A stretch of DNA of 64,000 bases from Amycolatopsis sp. cg9 (GTDB taxonomy: Bacteria; Actinomycetota; Actinomycetes; Mycobacteriales; Pseudonocardiaceae): NCBI RefSeq assembly GCF_041346945.1, contig NZ_CP166850.1, positions 3,162,001 through 3,226,000 on the forward strand, read 5' to 3'. The position numbers and the translations under genes were made by a program. The stretch's first letter is position 1. Each line of letters begins with the position of its first letter. Shown piece after piece: positions 16,666 through 25,936 of this stretch. Below the pieces are notes generated by a model that worked only from the letters and a program-made list of their open reading frames with translations, was not told the origin of the DNA and did not search any database.

Positions 16666-18147
16666 TCAGCAGCCGGCGGACCCACCGTCGAACGAAGAGC
16701 ATTCGTCCTGCGAGTAGGGCTCCGCCCGCCAGCCCGCAGCGTCGACCGTCCTGGAGGTGTCATGCACGACGAAGGCCCACGGCCCGGTGTAGGAGTTGCC
16801 GTGCCACCGGTTTCCCTGGTGGAACGTGATCGCGTCCTCGACGACGGTTCCCTTGTAGGGGGACCAATCCGGGAAGGTCCCGTAGTTCGAAAGCAGCGCC
16901 ATCCGCCCGCACAGGCTCGTGCAGCCGACCCGGCCGGGGTCGAACCGGAAGGTGTTCCCGTGGACTTCGACCAGCTGCGTCTTCCAGCGGCAGTCGTCGT
17001 AGGCGGGCGGTTTCTCGATCGTGCCCGCGGCGCACGACGACTTCTGCGCGACCTCGGTGCAGTAGCCCGAAGACGTGTTCGCCGGGCTGTTGCAGAAGCG
17101 GTCGGCGTTCTCCCACACCGTGATCCCGGACCAGTTGTCTTCGAAGGTGTTCCCGCTGATGTCGACGGCCGAGGTCCGCGCCGGCACGCGTGGTTCACCG
17201 CCGGATTCCGACAGGTACACCGTCCCCACCGGGAAGTTGTCGCCGCGGGCGGCGAACGCGCGGCCCTGCACCAGCGTGTTGCCGCGGAACGTGTTGCCGC
17301 GCAGCACGAGGTTGTAGCTGGTCTCGTAGAACAGCGCCTCGGCCGCGTTCGCCTCGAACAGGTTGTCCTCGACGAGGAAGTCGTTGTTGTTCGTGTCGGC
17401 CCACAGGCCGGCGCCGTGGTTGCCGTGCACCCAGTTGCCGCGGACGTCGGCCCCGTTCACAGCCCAGAACTTGGCCCCGCCGCTGCACCCGCAGCCCGGC
17501 ACCTTGGTCTCCCAGTCGCCGGTGTTGTTGCCGGTGATCTCGTTGCCCTCCAGGACGAGCCCGGTGATGCCGTCGCCTGCCTGGTAGGCGTTGAGCCCGT
17601 ACTGGCCGTTGTCGCGCAGGCAGGTGTGCCGGACGACCTGGCGCGCGCCGGCCATCAGCCCCGCGCCGGCGTTGTTCTCGATGGTGGTGTTCTCGATGAG
17701 CCAGCCGTCGCCGGAGTCGTGGTTGACCACGCCCTGGTCCTGGCGGGCGGCGAAGCCGCGGATGGTGAGCCCGCGGATTTCGACGTCCCGCGCCCGCTGG
17801 GTGAAGGCCGCGAGGTTGACGCCCCGGCCGTCGACGACCGCGCCCGGGGCGCCGAGGTAGACGTCGCCGTCCTTCGGGGCGACCTGGCCGAACTCGTCCG
17901 TGCCGAGCGTGTGGGTGCCGGGGCGGAGCCAGAACGTCGTGCCGGGCGGGTGCGCCGCCGTCTGGGCGGAGAGGTCTCCGTCGACGCCCGGATCGACGGA
18001 GACGGCCCCGGAAGGCGCTTCCTCGTGCTCCGCGGGCTGGTGGTCGCACACCGGCCCGGGCCGGTCGGCGGCCCGCGCGATCGCCGGGCAGGCCACGGCG
18101 ATCAGGAGCGAGCAAGCAGCGACGAGAACCGCACGAGATCTGCCCAT
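16666..18147 (-). CDS. Secreted right-handed parallel beta-helix protein, paralogue of the lipoprotein at 10473
   Basis: 493 aa with a cleavable Sec signal (MGRSRAVLVAACSLLIAVAC to a likely AxA site near ARAAD) instead of a lipobox. The mature sequence matches the 10473-11999 protein along its length: VNHDSGDGWLIENTTIENN, GAGLMAGARQVVR, NGQYGLNAYQ, GNEITGNNTGDWETKV, NWVHGNHGAGLWADTNNND, ENADRFCNSPANTSSGYC. One copy is thus membrane-anchored and the other released. It lies at the downstream end of the leftward block, 152 bp after the aminotransferase gene stop, and may have its own promoter in that gap. A polysaccharide-modifying or -binding role is inferred from fold and location. Confidence 0.85.
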   Translation of the reverse strand: MGRSRAVLVAACSLLIAVACPAIARAADRPGPVCDHQPAEHEEAPSGAVSVDPGVDGDLSAQTAAHPPGTTFWLRPGTHTLGTDEFGQVAPKDGDVYLGAPGAVVDGRGVNLAAFTQRARDVEIRGLTIRGFAARQDQGVVNHDSGDGWLIENTTIENNAGAGLMAGARQVVRHTCLRDNGQYGLNAYQAGDGITGLVLEGNEITGNNTGDWETKVPGCGCSGGAKFWAVNGADVRGNWVHGNHGAGLWADTNNNDFLVEDNLFEANAAEALFYETSYNLVLRGNTFRGNTLVQGRAFAARGDNFPVGTVYLSESGGEPRVPARTSAVDISGNTFEDNWSGITVWENADRFCNSPANTSSGYCTEVAQKSSCAAGTIEKPPAYDDCRWKTQLVEVHGNTFRFDPGRVGCTSLCGRMALLSNYGTFPDWSPYKGTVVEDAITFHQGNRWHGNSYTGPWAFVVHDTSRTVDAAGWRAEPYSQDECSSFDGGSAGC

Positions 18148-18300
18148 GGCAGGAAGCTACGCACGAACGGGCCGGAAAGCAGTCCCCCTCCGGTGTCCTC
18201 ATCGGACCCAGGGGGTGAATCCGGCCCGGCGGCGCGGTCGGCGATGCCCGCCGGGGAGTCCGCGAGGCGGGTTCCCCGGCCGGCCTCCGGCGGTGCCGGG

Positions 18301-19626
18301 TCAGGCGTGCTTGCGGAACACGGGCTGCACCGGGCGCCCGCCCATCCACGGCGTCGGGTCCTGGGCGTCGAGCGCCTTCCGGTACACCGTGCAGGCCTGG
18401 GCGACCACGTCGATCGTCTTGTCGATGTCGGCCTCGGTGAGCGCGGCACTGACCACGAAGGACGGTCCGAGCACGCCGCCGCTGATCAGCTCGCGCAGGA
18501 ACAGCGTCCGGTAGGGCTGCGACGGCCTGCCCTGCTCGTCGAGCGTGCCGAAGACGAGGTTGCTGGCCCGGCCGCGGACGACGACGTGGTCCTCGACGCC
18601 GATCCCGGCCGCCACCTCGCGGACGCCTTCGGCGAGCCGGTCGCCGAGGGCGTGGAGCCTGCCGACGACGTCCTCGTCGCGGTAGACGTCCATCACCGCC
18701 ATCGCGGCGGCGAGCGAGTGGGTCTCGGCGCCGTGAGTGGTGGACAGCAGGAACACCCGCTCGCGGTCGGTGCGCAGGCCGCCGATCTCCATCAGGTCCC
18801 GCTTGCCGGCCAGCGCCGAGACGGCGAAGCCGTTGCCGAGCGCCTTGCCGAACGTCGAGAGGTCGGGCGTGACGCCGTAGAGGCCCTGCGCGCCGTGGGC
18901 GGACCACCGGAAGCCGGTGATCATCTCGTCGAAGACCAGCACGACGCCGTACTTGGTGGTCAGTTCGCGCAGGCCCCGCAGGTACCCCGGCGGCGGCTCC
19001 ACCGCCGCGGCCGCCTCCAGGATCAGGCACGCGATCTCGCCGTCGTGGCGCTGCAGCAGTTCCTCCGTGGCCTGCAGGTCGCCGTACGGGAAGGACACCG
19101 TCGCCTCGGTCGTCTCGTCCGGGATGCCGGCGTTCATCGGCGTGGTGCCGATGAACCAGTCGTCGGTGGAGAAGAAGGCGTGGTCGGCGCACTTGGCGAC
19201 GAGCTTGCGGCCGGTGGCGGCGCGGGCCAGCCGGACGGCGGCGGTCGTGGCGTCGGAGCCGTTCTTGGTGAACTTCACCATGTCGGCGGTCGGCACGTTC
19301 TCGAGGAACCGCTCGGCGGCCTCGGCTTCGATGATCGACGGGCGGATGAAGTTGCTGCCCTTGTCGAGCTCGCCGCGGACCGCTTCGAGGACCCTCGGGT
19401 GGGCGTGGCCGAGGATGACCGCTCGCAGGCCCGCGCCGTACTCGATGTACTCGTTGCCGTCGACGTCCCAGACGTGGCCGCCGCGGCCGTGGGAGATGAC
19501 CGGAGCCATCCCTTCGGGATACTGGTCCGAGCCCTTGGCGTAAGTGTGCGCACCGCCCGGGATGACCCGGTGCAGCCGCTCGTTCGCCTCCGTGGAGCGG
19601 GGCAAGTTCGTTCCCATGGGGGTCAC
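18301..19626 (-). CDS. Class III PLP aminotransferase, glutamate-1-semialdehyde-aminomutase-like
   Basis: 441 aa from GTG 19626, which overlaps the upstream stop. ATG 19617 is an equally good start because GAGGTG lies 6 nt before it. The fold is the HemL-like branch of class III aminotransferases: PGGAHTYAKGSDQYPEGM at the N-terminus, SDATTAAVRLARAATGR for cofactor binding, VLVFDEMITGFR with the PLP-binding Asp, and TFGKALGNGFAVSALAG with the Schiff-base Lys. Its place among sugar-nucleotide genes argues against tetrapyrrole synthesis and for amination of a keto-sugar or a sugar-attached carbonyl; that is inference. It follows the RmlC-like gene in the leftward operon. Confidence 0.83.
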   Translation of the reverse strand: MTPMGTNLPRSTEANERLHRVIPGGAHTYAKGSDQYPEGMAPVISHGRGGHVWDVDGNEYIEYGAGLRAVILGHAHPRVLEAVRGELDKGSNFIRPSIIEAEAAERFLENVPTADMVKFTKNGSDATTAAVRLARAATGRKLVAKCADHAFFSTDDWFIGTTPMNAGIPDETTEATVSFPYGDLQATEELLQRHDGEIACLILEAAAAVEPPPGYLRGLRELTTKYGVVLVFDEMITGFRWSAHGAQGLYGVTPDLSTFGKALGNGFAVSALAGKRDLMEIGGLRTDRERVFLLSTTHGAETHSLAAAMAVMDVYRDEDVVGRLHALGDRLAEGVREVAAGIGVEDHVVVRGRASNLVFGTLDEQGRPSQPYRTLFLRELISGGVLGPSFVVSAALTEADIDKTIDVVAQACTVYRKALDAQDPTPWMGGRPVQPVFRKHA

Positions 19627-20171
19627 CTCGTTGGTTTCAACGCCTCTCCGAGAGACGGCGCGAGCTCATCCCGGTCACTGACCATTGTGACCGACAGTGG
19701 CCACGAAATGTCCAATTCTGGGTCTTTGTACGAAATTGTGATGTCTTCCGACGGGTCGTGGGGCCGATCGATACGGTACGACACGTCAGAGACTTCGGTG
19801 AGTGACTGGAATCCGTGCGCGCAGCCCGCCGGGATGTACACGGAAACCTGCGTCTCACCGGAAAGTTCGAACGTTTTGACATTGCGGAACGTGGGCGAAT
19901 CCGGTCGGAGATCCACCACGACGTCGAAGATCGCGCCGTACGAGCACCGCACCAGCTTCGCCTCGCCGGCCCCGCCGCGCAGGTGCATCCCGCGGACGAC
20001 TCCCTTGCGGGAGCGGGAAAGGCTGTCCTGGGCGAAGCCGTCCGGATCGATCCCCACCGACGCGACGACCTCGCGGTCGAACGTCCGGCTGAAGAAGCCG
20101 CGCTGGTCCGCGTGCGGAGTCGGCTCGAACAGGTACGCGCCCTCGATCTCGGGCACCGGAATGGCCTTCAT
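19623..20171 (-). CDS. dTDP-4-dehydrorhamnose 3,5-epimerase (RmlC)-like cupin
   Basis: 182 aa. Cupin signature of RmlC: GVVRGMHLRGG with the catalytic His, FDVVVDLRPDSPTF, and the second conserved segment YIPAGCAHGFQSL. Substitution of LRGG for the usual HxQ-type residues and the divergent C-terminus suggest a relative acting on another NDP-4-keto-sugar, or a 3- or 5-only epimerase. The 3' part (19680-19750) is visibly richer in A/T than its neighbours, a possible sign of transfer. It is coupled by 4-bp overlaps to the pyruvyl-transferase gene upstream and the aminotransferase downstream. Confidence 0.82.
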   Translation of the reverse strand: MKAIPVPEIEGAYLFEPTPHADQRGFFSRTFDREVVASVGIDPDGFAQDSLSRSRKGVVRGMHLRGGAGEAKLVRCSYGAIFDVVVDLRPDSPTFRNVKTFELSGETQVSVYIPAGCAHGFQSLTEVSDVSYRIDRPHDPSEDITISYKDPELDISWPLSVTMVSDRDELAPSLGEALKPTR

Positions 20172-21352
20172 CGCGCACCCCCGAAGAGGGCCGCCGAAAG
20201 GGCGGCGAACTGGTCCTTGAGTCGTTGAACGTTGTTCTCGTTCCGTTCCGCCAGGATTTGGCGCAGTTCCGGTGAACGGTTTTCGAGTTCGGTGAACTGC
20301 TCGACGAGCCGGTCGAAGTCGACGGTCTTCGCCCGCTGGGTGAAGCCGTCGAGGCCCATCTCCGCCATGAGCACGTCGTTCTTCGGCGCGTACCCGATCG
20401 CGACGGTCGGTTTCGCGACCTTCAGCGCGCAGAGCACGTTGTGGTAGCGCGTGGCCACCACGCTGTCCACCGCCGCCATCTCGTGCATCAGCTCGTCCAG
20501 GGTCTCCGCCGGAGCCGCCGTCACCAGCGGGGAAGCGGTCTTCTCGAGGATCTCGTCGACGACCTGCCGGTCGATCTGGTCACCGATGAACAGCCGGACG
20601 GGTCTGTCCTGGTCAACGAGCCAGGCGACGAACCGGTTCATCGTGTCCACGTAGTGGCGGTAGATGCGGTCGCCGTCGGCGCGGTCGTCGTTGCCGCCGT
20701 AGTAGGCCATCACGCCGACGCCGACGGTGCCCGGCGGGCCGTCGGCGGCCGGAGTGGGGAGGGAGAACGCGAGGTCGGGGTAGACCTCGTCGCGGCTGGT
20801 GTCGACACCCATGGCGCGCATGGCGTCGCGGGAGATGTCGTCCCGGTAGGAGCGGTAGGCGGCCAGGCGGCCGGCCCAGCGGACGAGCGTCCGGGTGGCC
20901 CGCGCGCTGATGTGGTTCGCGCCGACGCTGACCAGTGCGATCTTGGTACCGAAGAGTCGCCCGGTGGCGGAAAGGAGGAAGAGCGAATACGGGAAACCCC
21001 ACGGACGCAGCGGAAGCGTCGCTTCGAGGACGCCCATGCCGGGCACGATGACGACGTCCTGCTCGCGGACCCAGGCGGCCGTGCGGCCGATGTCGACCAG
21101 CTTGCCGAGTCCCTTGAGGACGATCGACCGGAGGCCGGACGCCGTCTCGTACTCGGCCTGGTTCCAGTGCAGGGGCGTGGTGTCGACGCCGTACCGCTCG
21201 CGGACGATGTCCGGGCCGCCCACCAGGCCGGTCAGGACGGCGTCCGGGTGTTCGGCGCGCAGGTAGCCGAGCACGGCTTCGAGGGAACCGTCGTTGCCGA
21301 GGTTCCCCGAGCCGAGCAGGCCGAAGACGCCGACGCGCGGGGCACGCTTCAC
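20168..21352 (-). CDS. Polysaccharide pyruvyl transferase family protein
   Basis: 394 aa from GTG 21352 (GTGA overlap with the upstream glycosyltransferase stop); the open frame beyond this point is antisense to that gene. It opens with the glycine-rich GLLGSGNLGNDGSLEAVLGYLR and ends with VDSVVATRYHNVLCALKVAKPTVAIGY, both hallmarks of the WcaK/CsaB polysaccharide pyruvyl transferase family. Such enzymes place a ketal-linked pyruvate from phosphoenolpyruvate on a sugar, adding negative charge. Some members in glycan loci do other transfers, so the pyruvylation assignment is family-level. Confidence 0.85.
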   Translation of the reverse strand: MKRAPRVGVFGLLGSGNLGNDGSLEAVLGYLRAEHPDAVLTGLVGGPDIVRERYGVDTTPLHWNQAEYETASGLRSIVLKGLGKLVDIGRTAAWVREQDVVIVPGMGVLEATLPLRPWGFPYSLFLLSATGRLFGTKIALVSVGANHISARATRTLVRWAGRLAAYRSYRDDISRDAMRAMGVDTSRDEVYPDLAFSLPTPAADGPPGTVGVGVMAYYGGNDDRADGDRIYRHYVDTMNRFVAWLVDQDRPVRLFIGDQIDRQVVDEILEKTASPLVTAAPAETLDELMHEMAAVDSVVATRYHNVLCALKVAKPTVAIGYAPKNDVLMAEMGLDGFTQRAKTVDFDRLVEQFTELENRSPELRQILAERNENNVQRLKDQFAALSAALFGGAR

Positions 21353-22293
21353 GCGAGCCTGCTTTCCCGGCCGGCCACGATCTCGTTGACCGTGGTGACG
21401 TCGGAGGCAGTCGGGGCGCGGTCCTCGACGCGCTCGCCGTGGCCGGAGCGCGCCCGGTTGGTCAGCCAGGCGCCGAGGTGCCCGAAGCACTCGCGCTTGT
21501 CGGCGGCCGAGATCGGCGCGCGCCGGATGAGGTCCGCGAACCCGTAGACGTACTCGCCGAGCAGGCGGACGGTGGGATTCCGGAGCCGGTTCGCGCGCCG
21601 CGGGTCCAGATTCGCGCACCGGCTCCGGATGGTCGGGTTGGCCCGTTCCGCGCGGCCCGGGTGGTCGCGGCGGAAGTAGAGCAGCTCGGGCACCTGGTGG
21701 AACGGGCCGTGCAGGGCCATCTCGGCCGAGTACGTCCGGTCGGCGTGGTGGTAGCTGTCGAGCGGCTTGACGCGGCGGAGGACGTCGGCGCGGATGACGC
21801 CGTAGAAGTCGTCGCCGCCGGGCTCGAACAGGATGCTGCGGAACCGGTCCGGCGCGTGCGGGGACGCGGTGTCCAACGTGTACTGGAGCGGCTGGACGAT
21901 GCGGCCGTCGCCGTCGATGATGGCCTGGTCGCAGTGGGCGAGGATGACGTCCGGGCGCTCGTCGAGGGCGTCGACGCACCGCTTGAGCAGGTCGCGGGCG
22001 TACAGGTCGTCGTGCGAGACCCACTTGAAGAGCTCGGTGCGGGAGACGTCGAACACGAAGTTGTGGTTCGGCGTCGCGCCGATGTTCTTCGGCTGGCGGA
22101 CGTAGCGGATGCGCGAGTCCTTCTCGGCGTAGCGGCGGCAGATCTCGTCCGTGCCGTCGGTGGAGGCGTTGTCCGAGATGACCAGCTCGAAGTCTTCGTA
22201 GGTCTGGCCGAGCAGGGCGTCCAGCGACTCGGCGAGGTACTCCTCGCCGTTGTACACCGGGAGGCCGAGGCTCAGCCGCGGGACGGTGGTCAT
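21349..22293 (-). CDS. GT2-family glycosyltransferase
   Basis: 314 aa from ATG 22293, preceded by GAGGA at a good distance. The N-terminal GT-A fold is clear: LSLGLPVYNGEEYLAESLDALLGQTYEDFELVISDNASTDGT, then the DxD-like WVSHDDLY. It would transfer one sugar from an NDP donor onto the lipid-linked repeat unit on the inner face of the membrane. It lies 7 bp after the flippase gene and overlaps the pyruvyl-transferase start by 4 bp. Confidence 0.88.
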   Translation of the reverse strand: MTTVPRLSLGLPVYNGEEYLAESLDALLGQTYEDFELVISDNASTDGTDEICRRYAEKDSRIRYVRQPKNIGATPNHNFVFDVSRTELFKWVSHDDLYARDLLKRCVDALDERPDVILAHCDQAIIDGDGRIVQPLQYTLDTASPHAPDRFRSILFEPGGDDFYGVIRADVLRRVKPLDSYHHADRTYSAEMALHGPFHQVPELLYFRRDHPGRAERANPTIRSRCANLDPRRANRLRNPTVRLLGEYVYGFADLIRRAPISAADKRECFGHLGAWLTNRARSGHGERVEDRAPTASDVTTVNEIVAGRESRLA

Positions 22294-22300
22294 GGAGTCC

Positions 22301-23635
22301 TCATTCCTTGATGGGCTCTTTGATCGGCTCGAAGACGACGGTGGGCTCGTCGGCGCCCGGCGGGACGTAGTCGCGCAGCCCGAGCCGCAGCTGCAGCCAC
22401 CAGACGACGGAGCCGGTGAGCGTCGCGGTCGCGACGCCCCACGCGGACCCGGCCGCACCGCCGAGGAAGGCGCCGGCGATGCCGAACGTGACGTAGAACA
22501 GGGAGGCGATCAGTTGCGAACGCAGGCTCCGCTTGGCCGCGCCCAGTGCGCGGAGGCCGGCGGCCGCGCCGGTGGCGAAGCTCGCGCCGACCACGGCCAG
22601 GGTGACCGGGAGGATCAGCGGGGACGACGAGTCCCACACCGAGCCCATCACCCAGCGGCCGGCGCGGTCGGGCAGCAGGAGCAGCAGGCCGAGGCCCCAG
22701 CACAGGGCGGCGGCGGCCTGCCCGCCGCCGAGGATCATGCAGAAGTGCTTCAGCCGGTGCGGCGCCCGCTGAAGCACCCGCGCGCCCTCGGCGACGGTGA
22801 CCAGGGAGAGGCCCATGAGCAGGGCCAGGAACGGGCCGAGGAGCTGTTCGGCGCCGCGGACCGCGCCGACCGCGGTGATGCCGGTGATGGCGCCGAGGCC
22901 GTACGCGCGGAGCTGGGACGCGCCGCTGTTGCTGACGTTCTCGACCAGGTACCGGACGCTGAGGTCGCGTTGGTTCCGGAGCCAGCCGGCCAGCTCGCGC
23001 GGGTGCGGGAGGATCCCGGTCTGGAACCAGCCGTAGACCGCGGCGATCGCGGCCGCGATGCCCCAGGCCAGGACGAACGCGACGACCGTGCCGACCCGGC
23101 CGGCGATGAACAGCGCCGGGAGCAGCGCGACGCCGCACACGAGGTCGTTGAAGAACGCCTTCTTCCCCTGGCCGCGGGCGAAGAACGCGAACCGCCAGGC
23201 GTCCTGCAGCAGCAGGCCCGGCAGGACCACGGCGAGCGCGACGAACGCGTTGCCGAGCGGGCCGCCCGCGGCCAGCCCGGCGACCAGGCTGATCAGGCCC
23301 GTCACGCAGCCGACGCCGATGGCGGTGCCCGACGCGCTGGCGACCCCCAGGCGCCAGCGGTCTTCGGGCACCGCGCTGAACCGCACCATCAGCGGGTCGG
23401 TGGCCAGGCCGCGCGACACGTTCAGCACCACGCCGTAGGTCACCCAGGCGAGGCTGAAGATGCCGAACGCGAACGTGCCGAGCTCGCGGGCCACGTACAG
23501 CCCGACGGCGAAGTTGGTCAGGCTGGACACCGCCTGGTCGCCGAGGCCCCAGCTCAACCGCCCGGCCATCGCGCGCACCGCGCCCGATCGGAAGATCGAG
23601 CGCGGTGCACGGCGGTGGTTGGCCACGTCGCTCAC
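22301..23635 (-). CDS. Wzx-type polysaccharide flippase
   Basis: 444 aa from GTG 23635 (GTGA overlap). GTG 23626 is a strong alternative because AAGGAG sits 8 nt before it and abuts the first. About 12 hydrophobic segments and the N-terminal pattern SSLTNFAVGLYVARELGTFAFGIFSLAW match the MOP/polysaccharide-transport superfamily. It should move the undecaprenyl-linked repeat unit to the outer face, where the Wzy-like protein (12001-13257) would polymerise it. It is the only flippase seen in the locus. Confidence 0.87.
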   Translation of the reverse strand: MSDVANHRRAPRSIFRSGAVRAMAGRLSWGLGDQAVSSLTNFAVGLYVARELGTFAFGIFSLAWVTYGVVLNVSRGLATDPLMVRFSAVPEDRWRLGVASASGTAIGVGCVTGLISLVAGLAAGGPLGNAFVALAVVLPGLLLQDAWRFAFFARGQGKKAFFNDLVCGVALLPALFIAGRVGTVVAFVLAWGIAAAIAAVYGWFQTGILPHPRELAGWLRNQRDLSVRYLVENVSNSGASQLRAYGLGAITGITAVGAVRGAEQLLGPFLALLMGLSLVTVAEGARVLQRAPHRLKHFCMILGGGQAAAALCWGLGLLLLLPDRAGRWVMGSVWDSSSPLILPVTLAVVGASFATGAAAGLRALGAAKRSLRSQLIASLFYVTFGIAGAFLGGAAGSAWGVATATLTGSVVWWLQLRLGLRDYVPPGADEPTVVFEPIKEPIKE

Positions 23636-24912
23636 TCCTTGACCAGACCGGCGTCGTGCAGGGCGCGGGCGGCGACGTCGACGATGTCGAAGGGCAGCCC
23701 GGCGCGCTCGGCGATGTCCAGGAGGCTGTGCTCGCCGTCGGAGAGGTTGAGCACCCACAGCATCGCCATCTGGGCCTGCTTGGCGTCGCTGCGGCCGCCG
23801 AGCGAGTCGTACAGCCCACGCTTGCCGAGCTGCGGCTCGCCGTACGGGCTGAGGTTGACGTACCGGCGGTTGCGGTCCAGGACGCCGACGGCGTCCCGCA
23901 GTGCGCCGAGCGTGTCCTCCATGGCCGCGGGCGAGACGAAACCCGGGTTGTCGGCGGAGGTGTGGTACTCGGGGTAGCCCGCGTACGGCGTCCGCGTCAG
24001 GGAGCCGACGCCGAGGTTGAAGCCCGGCGAGCAGAACTGGCGCTCGTCGTAGCCGTACGGCGAGAAGTCGACGACGCGGTGTTCGCGCGAACGCAGCACG
24101 TGCTGCAGCACGCGGTCGATCTCGGCGTCGTCGCGGCGGGACTTCTTGTACGTCAGCGGTCCCGGGTCGCCCGCGCAGGCCAGCACCAGCCCGTGACGGA
24201 CCTTCTCGATCCGCGAGGCGTTGCGGGCCAGCCAGGTGATCGAGCCGATCGTGCCCGGCATGAACAGGAACCGGTAGGTGTAGTGCGGCTGGGTGAGAGC
24301 CAGCTGCTGCGCCAGCGAGACCGCCACCGCGATGCCGGCCAGGTTGTCGTTCGCCAGCGACGGGTGGCAGACGTGGCAGGACACGATGACCTCGTCGGTG
24401 ACGCGCCCTGGCACGACGTGCTCGCCGTAGGTCAGCGAGCCGTCTTCCAGGGTCGAGTCGATGACGACGTCGTACTCGCCGTCGGGCAGCGCGTCGAGCT
24501 TCTCCTGCGCGAGGCAGAAACCCCAGGCCGGGGCGTAGTAGCTGGTCCGGTAGGGCACCCACGACGGCTGGTCCGGCAGCGTGTGCAGGTGCTCTCGCAG
24601 CTCGCTGAGCGGCATCCGCTGCCGCACTGGGACGCTGTACCCGACGACGTGCAGGTTCGACTCCTGGAAGTCGATCACGCGCTCACCAGAGGGAGCCGCG
24701 ACGTAGGCGTCGCGGATGTTCCACTCCTGCGGGATCGTCCAGTCCAGCACCGCCGTGCCGGTCGGGACCTCGTGCCGCTCCAGCGCGATGTGCTCGCCGA
24801 TGACGTCCAGGGTCTGCCGCACGCCGTCGCCGGTGATGCTGCGGCAGATCGGGTACAGTCGCTCGACCAGGGCATGCAGCTCCGCGCCCGTCCGCAGCTG
24901 CGAGCCCGCCAT
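23632..24912 (-). CDS. DUF4910/aminopeptidase-like (M28-type) protein with C-terminal winged helix
   Basis: 426 aa from ATG 24912, whose A is shared with the upstream stop (TGATG). The protein matches the DUF4910/DUF2172 family found in glycan and capsule loci: LVERLYPICRSITGDGVRQTL at the start, VSCHVCHPSLANDNLAGIAVAV carrying the His/Asp residues of a zinc-peptidase-like site, EYHTSADNPGFV, and a C-terminal wHTH-like segment (GEHSLLDIAERAGLPFDIVDVAARALHDAGL). The fold is that of M28 metallopeptidases. The substrate is unknown; an N-acyl or peptide bond on a sugar-linked amino acid is conceivable. It is coupled to the SDR and flippase genes. Confidence 0.82.
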   Translation of the reverse strand: MAGSQLRTGAELHALVERLYPICRSITGDGVRQTLDVIGEHIALERHEVPTGTAVLDWTIPQEWNIRDAYVAAPSGERVIDFQESNLHVVGYSVPVRQRMPLSELREHLHTLPDQPSWVPYRTSYYAPAWGFCLAQEKLDALPDGEYDVVIDSTLEDGSLTYGEHVVPGRVTDEVIVSCHVCHPSLANDNLAGIAVAVSLAQQLALTQPHYTYRFLFMPGTIGSITWLARNASRIEKVRHGLVLACAGDPGPLTYKKSRRDDAEIDRVLQHVLRSREHRVVDFSPYGYDERQFCSPGFNLGVGSLTRTPYAGYPEYHTSADNPGFVSPAAMEDTLGALRDAVGVLDRNRRYVNLSPYGEPQLGKRGLYDSLGGRSDAKQAQMAMLWVLNLSDGEHSLLDIAERAGLPFDIVDVAARALHDAGLVKE

Positions 24913-25931
24913 CAGCGTCGCCGCATGGTGTCGTCGATGCGGCCGGCTTCGCCCTCGCTCTTCAGCCAGGCGAGCCGGGTGAACAGCTGCTGGAACGACT
25001 CGCGGGTGAGCCCGAACTTCCGGTAGGCCTCGATCAGCTCGACGGCGCCGTCCTTGACCGACCACTCGCAGGCGAAGCCGGGGATGGCCGCGCGGAAGCG
25101 CGAGAAGTCGACGCGGTAGGAGCGCGGGTCGGAGCCGGCCTCACCGGTGATGTTCAGCGTCGAGCCCGGCACGGCCTCGACGACCTCCTGGGCGATCTCG
25201 GCGACGGTGACGTTGTTGTCCTCGGTGCCGATGTTGAAGGCCTTGTTGTGCACGGCCTCCTTCGGCGCCGTCAGCGCGGCGGTGAACGCGCGCGCGATGT
25301 CCTGGGCGTGCACCAGCGGCCGCCACGGCGTGCCGTCCGACAGCACCAGCACCTCGCCGGACAGGTGAGCGTGCGCGGTCAGGTTGTTCAGCACGATGTC
25401 GCCGCGCAGCCGGGGCGAGTAGCCGAACGCCGTCGCGTTGCGCATGTAGACCGGGGTGAAGTCGTCGTCGGCGAGCTCGTGGACGTCGGCCTCGACGCGC
25501 ACCTTCGACTCGGCGTAGGGCGTCACCGGCTTCAGCGGGGCGTCCTCGTCGACGAGGTTGTCGCCGCCGGCGCCGTACACCGAGCAGGTCGACGCGTAGA
25601 TGTACCGCTGGACGCCGGCTTCCTTCGCCAGCTTCGCGAGCTTCACCGACGCGTGGTGGTTGATGTCGTAGGTCAGCTCCGGCGCGAGCGAGCCGAGCGG
25701 GTCGTTCGACAGCGCGGCCAGGTGGATCACCGCGTCGAAGCCGGTGACGTGCTCCGCGGTGACGTCCCGCAGGTCGACGACGTGGCCGGCCGGGTCGGCC
25801 GGGACCGGACCGAGCAGGCAGGACTCGAACAGCCCGGAGTCGAGGCCGACGACCTCGTGGCCGGCGGCGGCGAGCACCGGGGCCATCACCGTCCCCAGGT
25901 AGCCCTTGTGCCCCGTCAGCAACACCCGCAT
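24912..25931 (-). CDS. NAD-dependent epimerase/dehydratase (extended SDR)
   Basis: 339 aa from ATG 25931. Extended SDR: nucleotide motif [20 protein letters not shown], then [25 protein letters not shown] with the catalytic Ser/Thr region, and the catalytic Tyr-x3-Lys in [10 protein letters not shown]. The C-terminal substrate half is present. Its place directly after cytidylyltransferase, C-methyltransferase and deacetylase genes suggests it acts on the same NDP-sugar as a 4-ketoreductase, epimerase or dehydratase. Sequence alone does not tell which. The stop shares a base with the next ATG. Confidence 0.87.
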   Translation of the reverse strand: MRVLLTGHKGYLGTVMAPVLAAAGHEVVGLDSGLFESCLLGPVPADPAGHVVDLRDVTAEHVTGFDAVIHLAALSNDPLGSLAPELTYDINHHASVKLAKLAKEAGVQRYIYASTCSVYGAGGDNLVDEDAPLKPVTPYAESKVRVEADVHELADDDFTPVYMRNATAFGYSPRLRGDIVLNNLTAHAHLSGEVLVLSDGTPWRPLVHAQDIARAFTAALTAPKEAVHNKAFNIGTEDNNVTVAEIAQEVVEAVPGSTLNITGEAGSDPRSYRVDFSRFRAAIPGFACEWSVKDGAVELIEAYRKFGLTRESFQQLFTRLAWLKSEGEAGRIDDTMRRR

Positions 25932-25936
25932 CGGAT

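Noticed and set aside
19681..19695. GACCATTGTGACC as a further copy of the 13-bp motif
   Set aside because: The arms differ (GACCA/TGACC), so it does not belong to the exact set.
16762..20220. Very long open frame (over 1,100 codons) on the + strand
   Set aside because: It is antisense to the beta-helix, aminotransferase and RmlC-like genes; the amino-acid composition is that of high-GC antisense frames and it has no recognisable domain.
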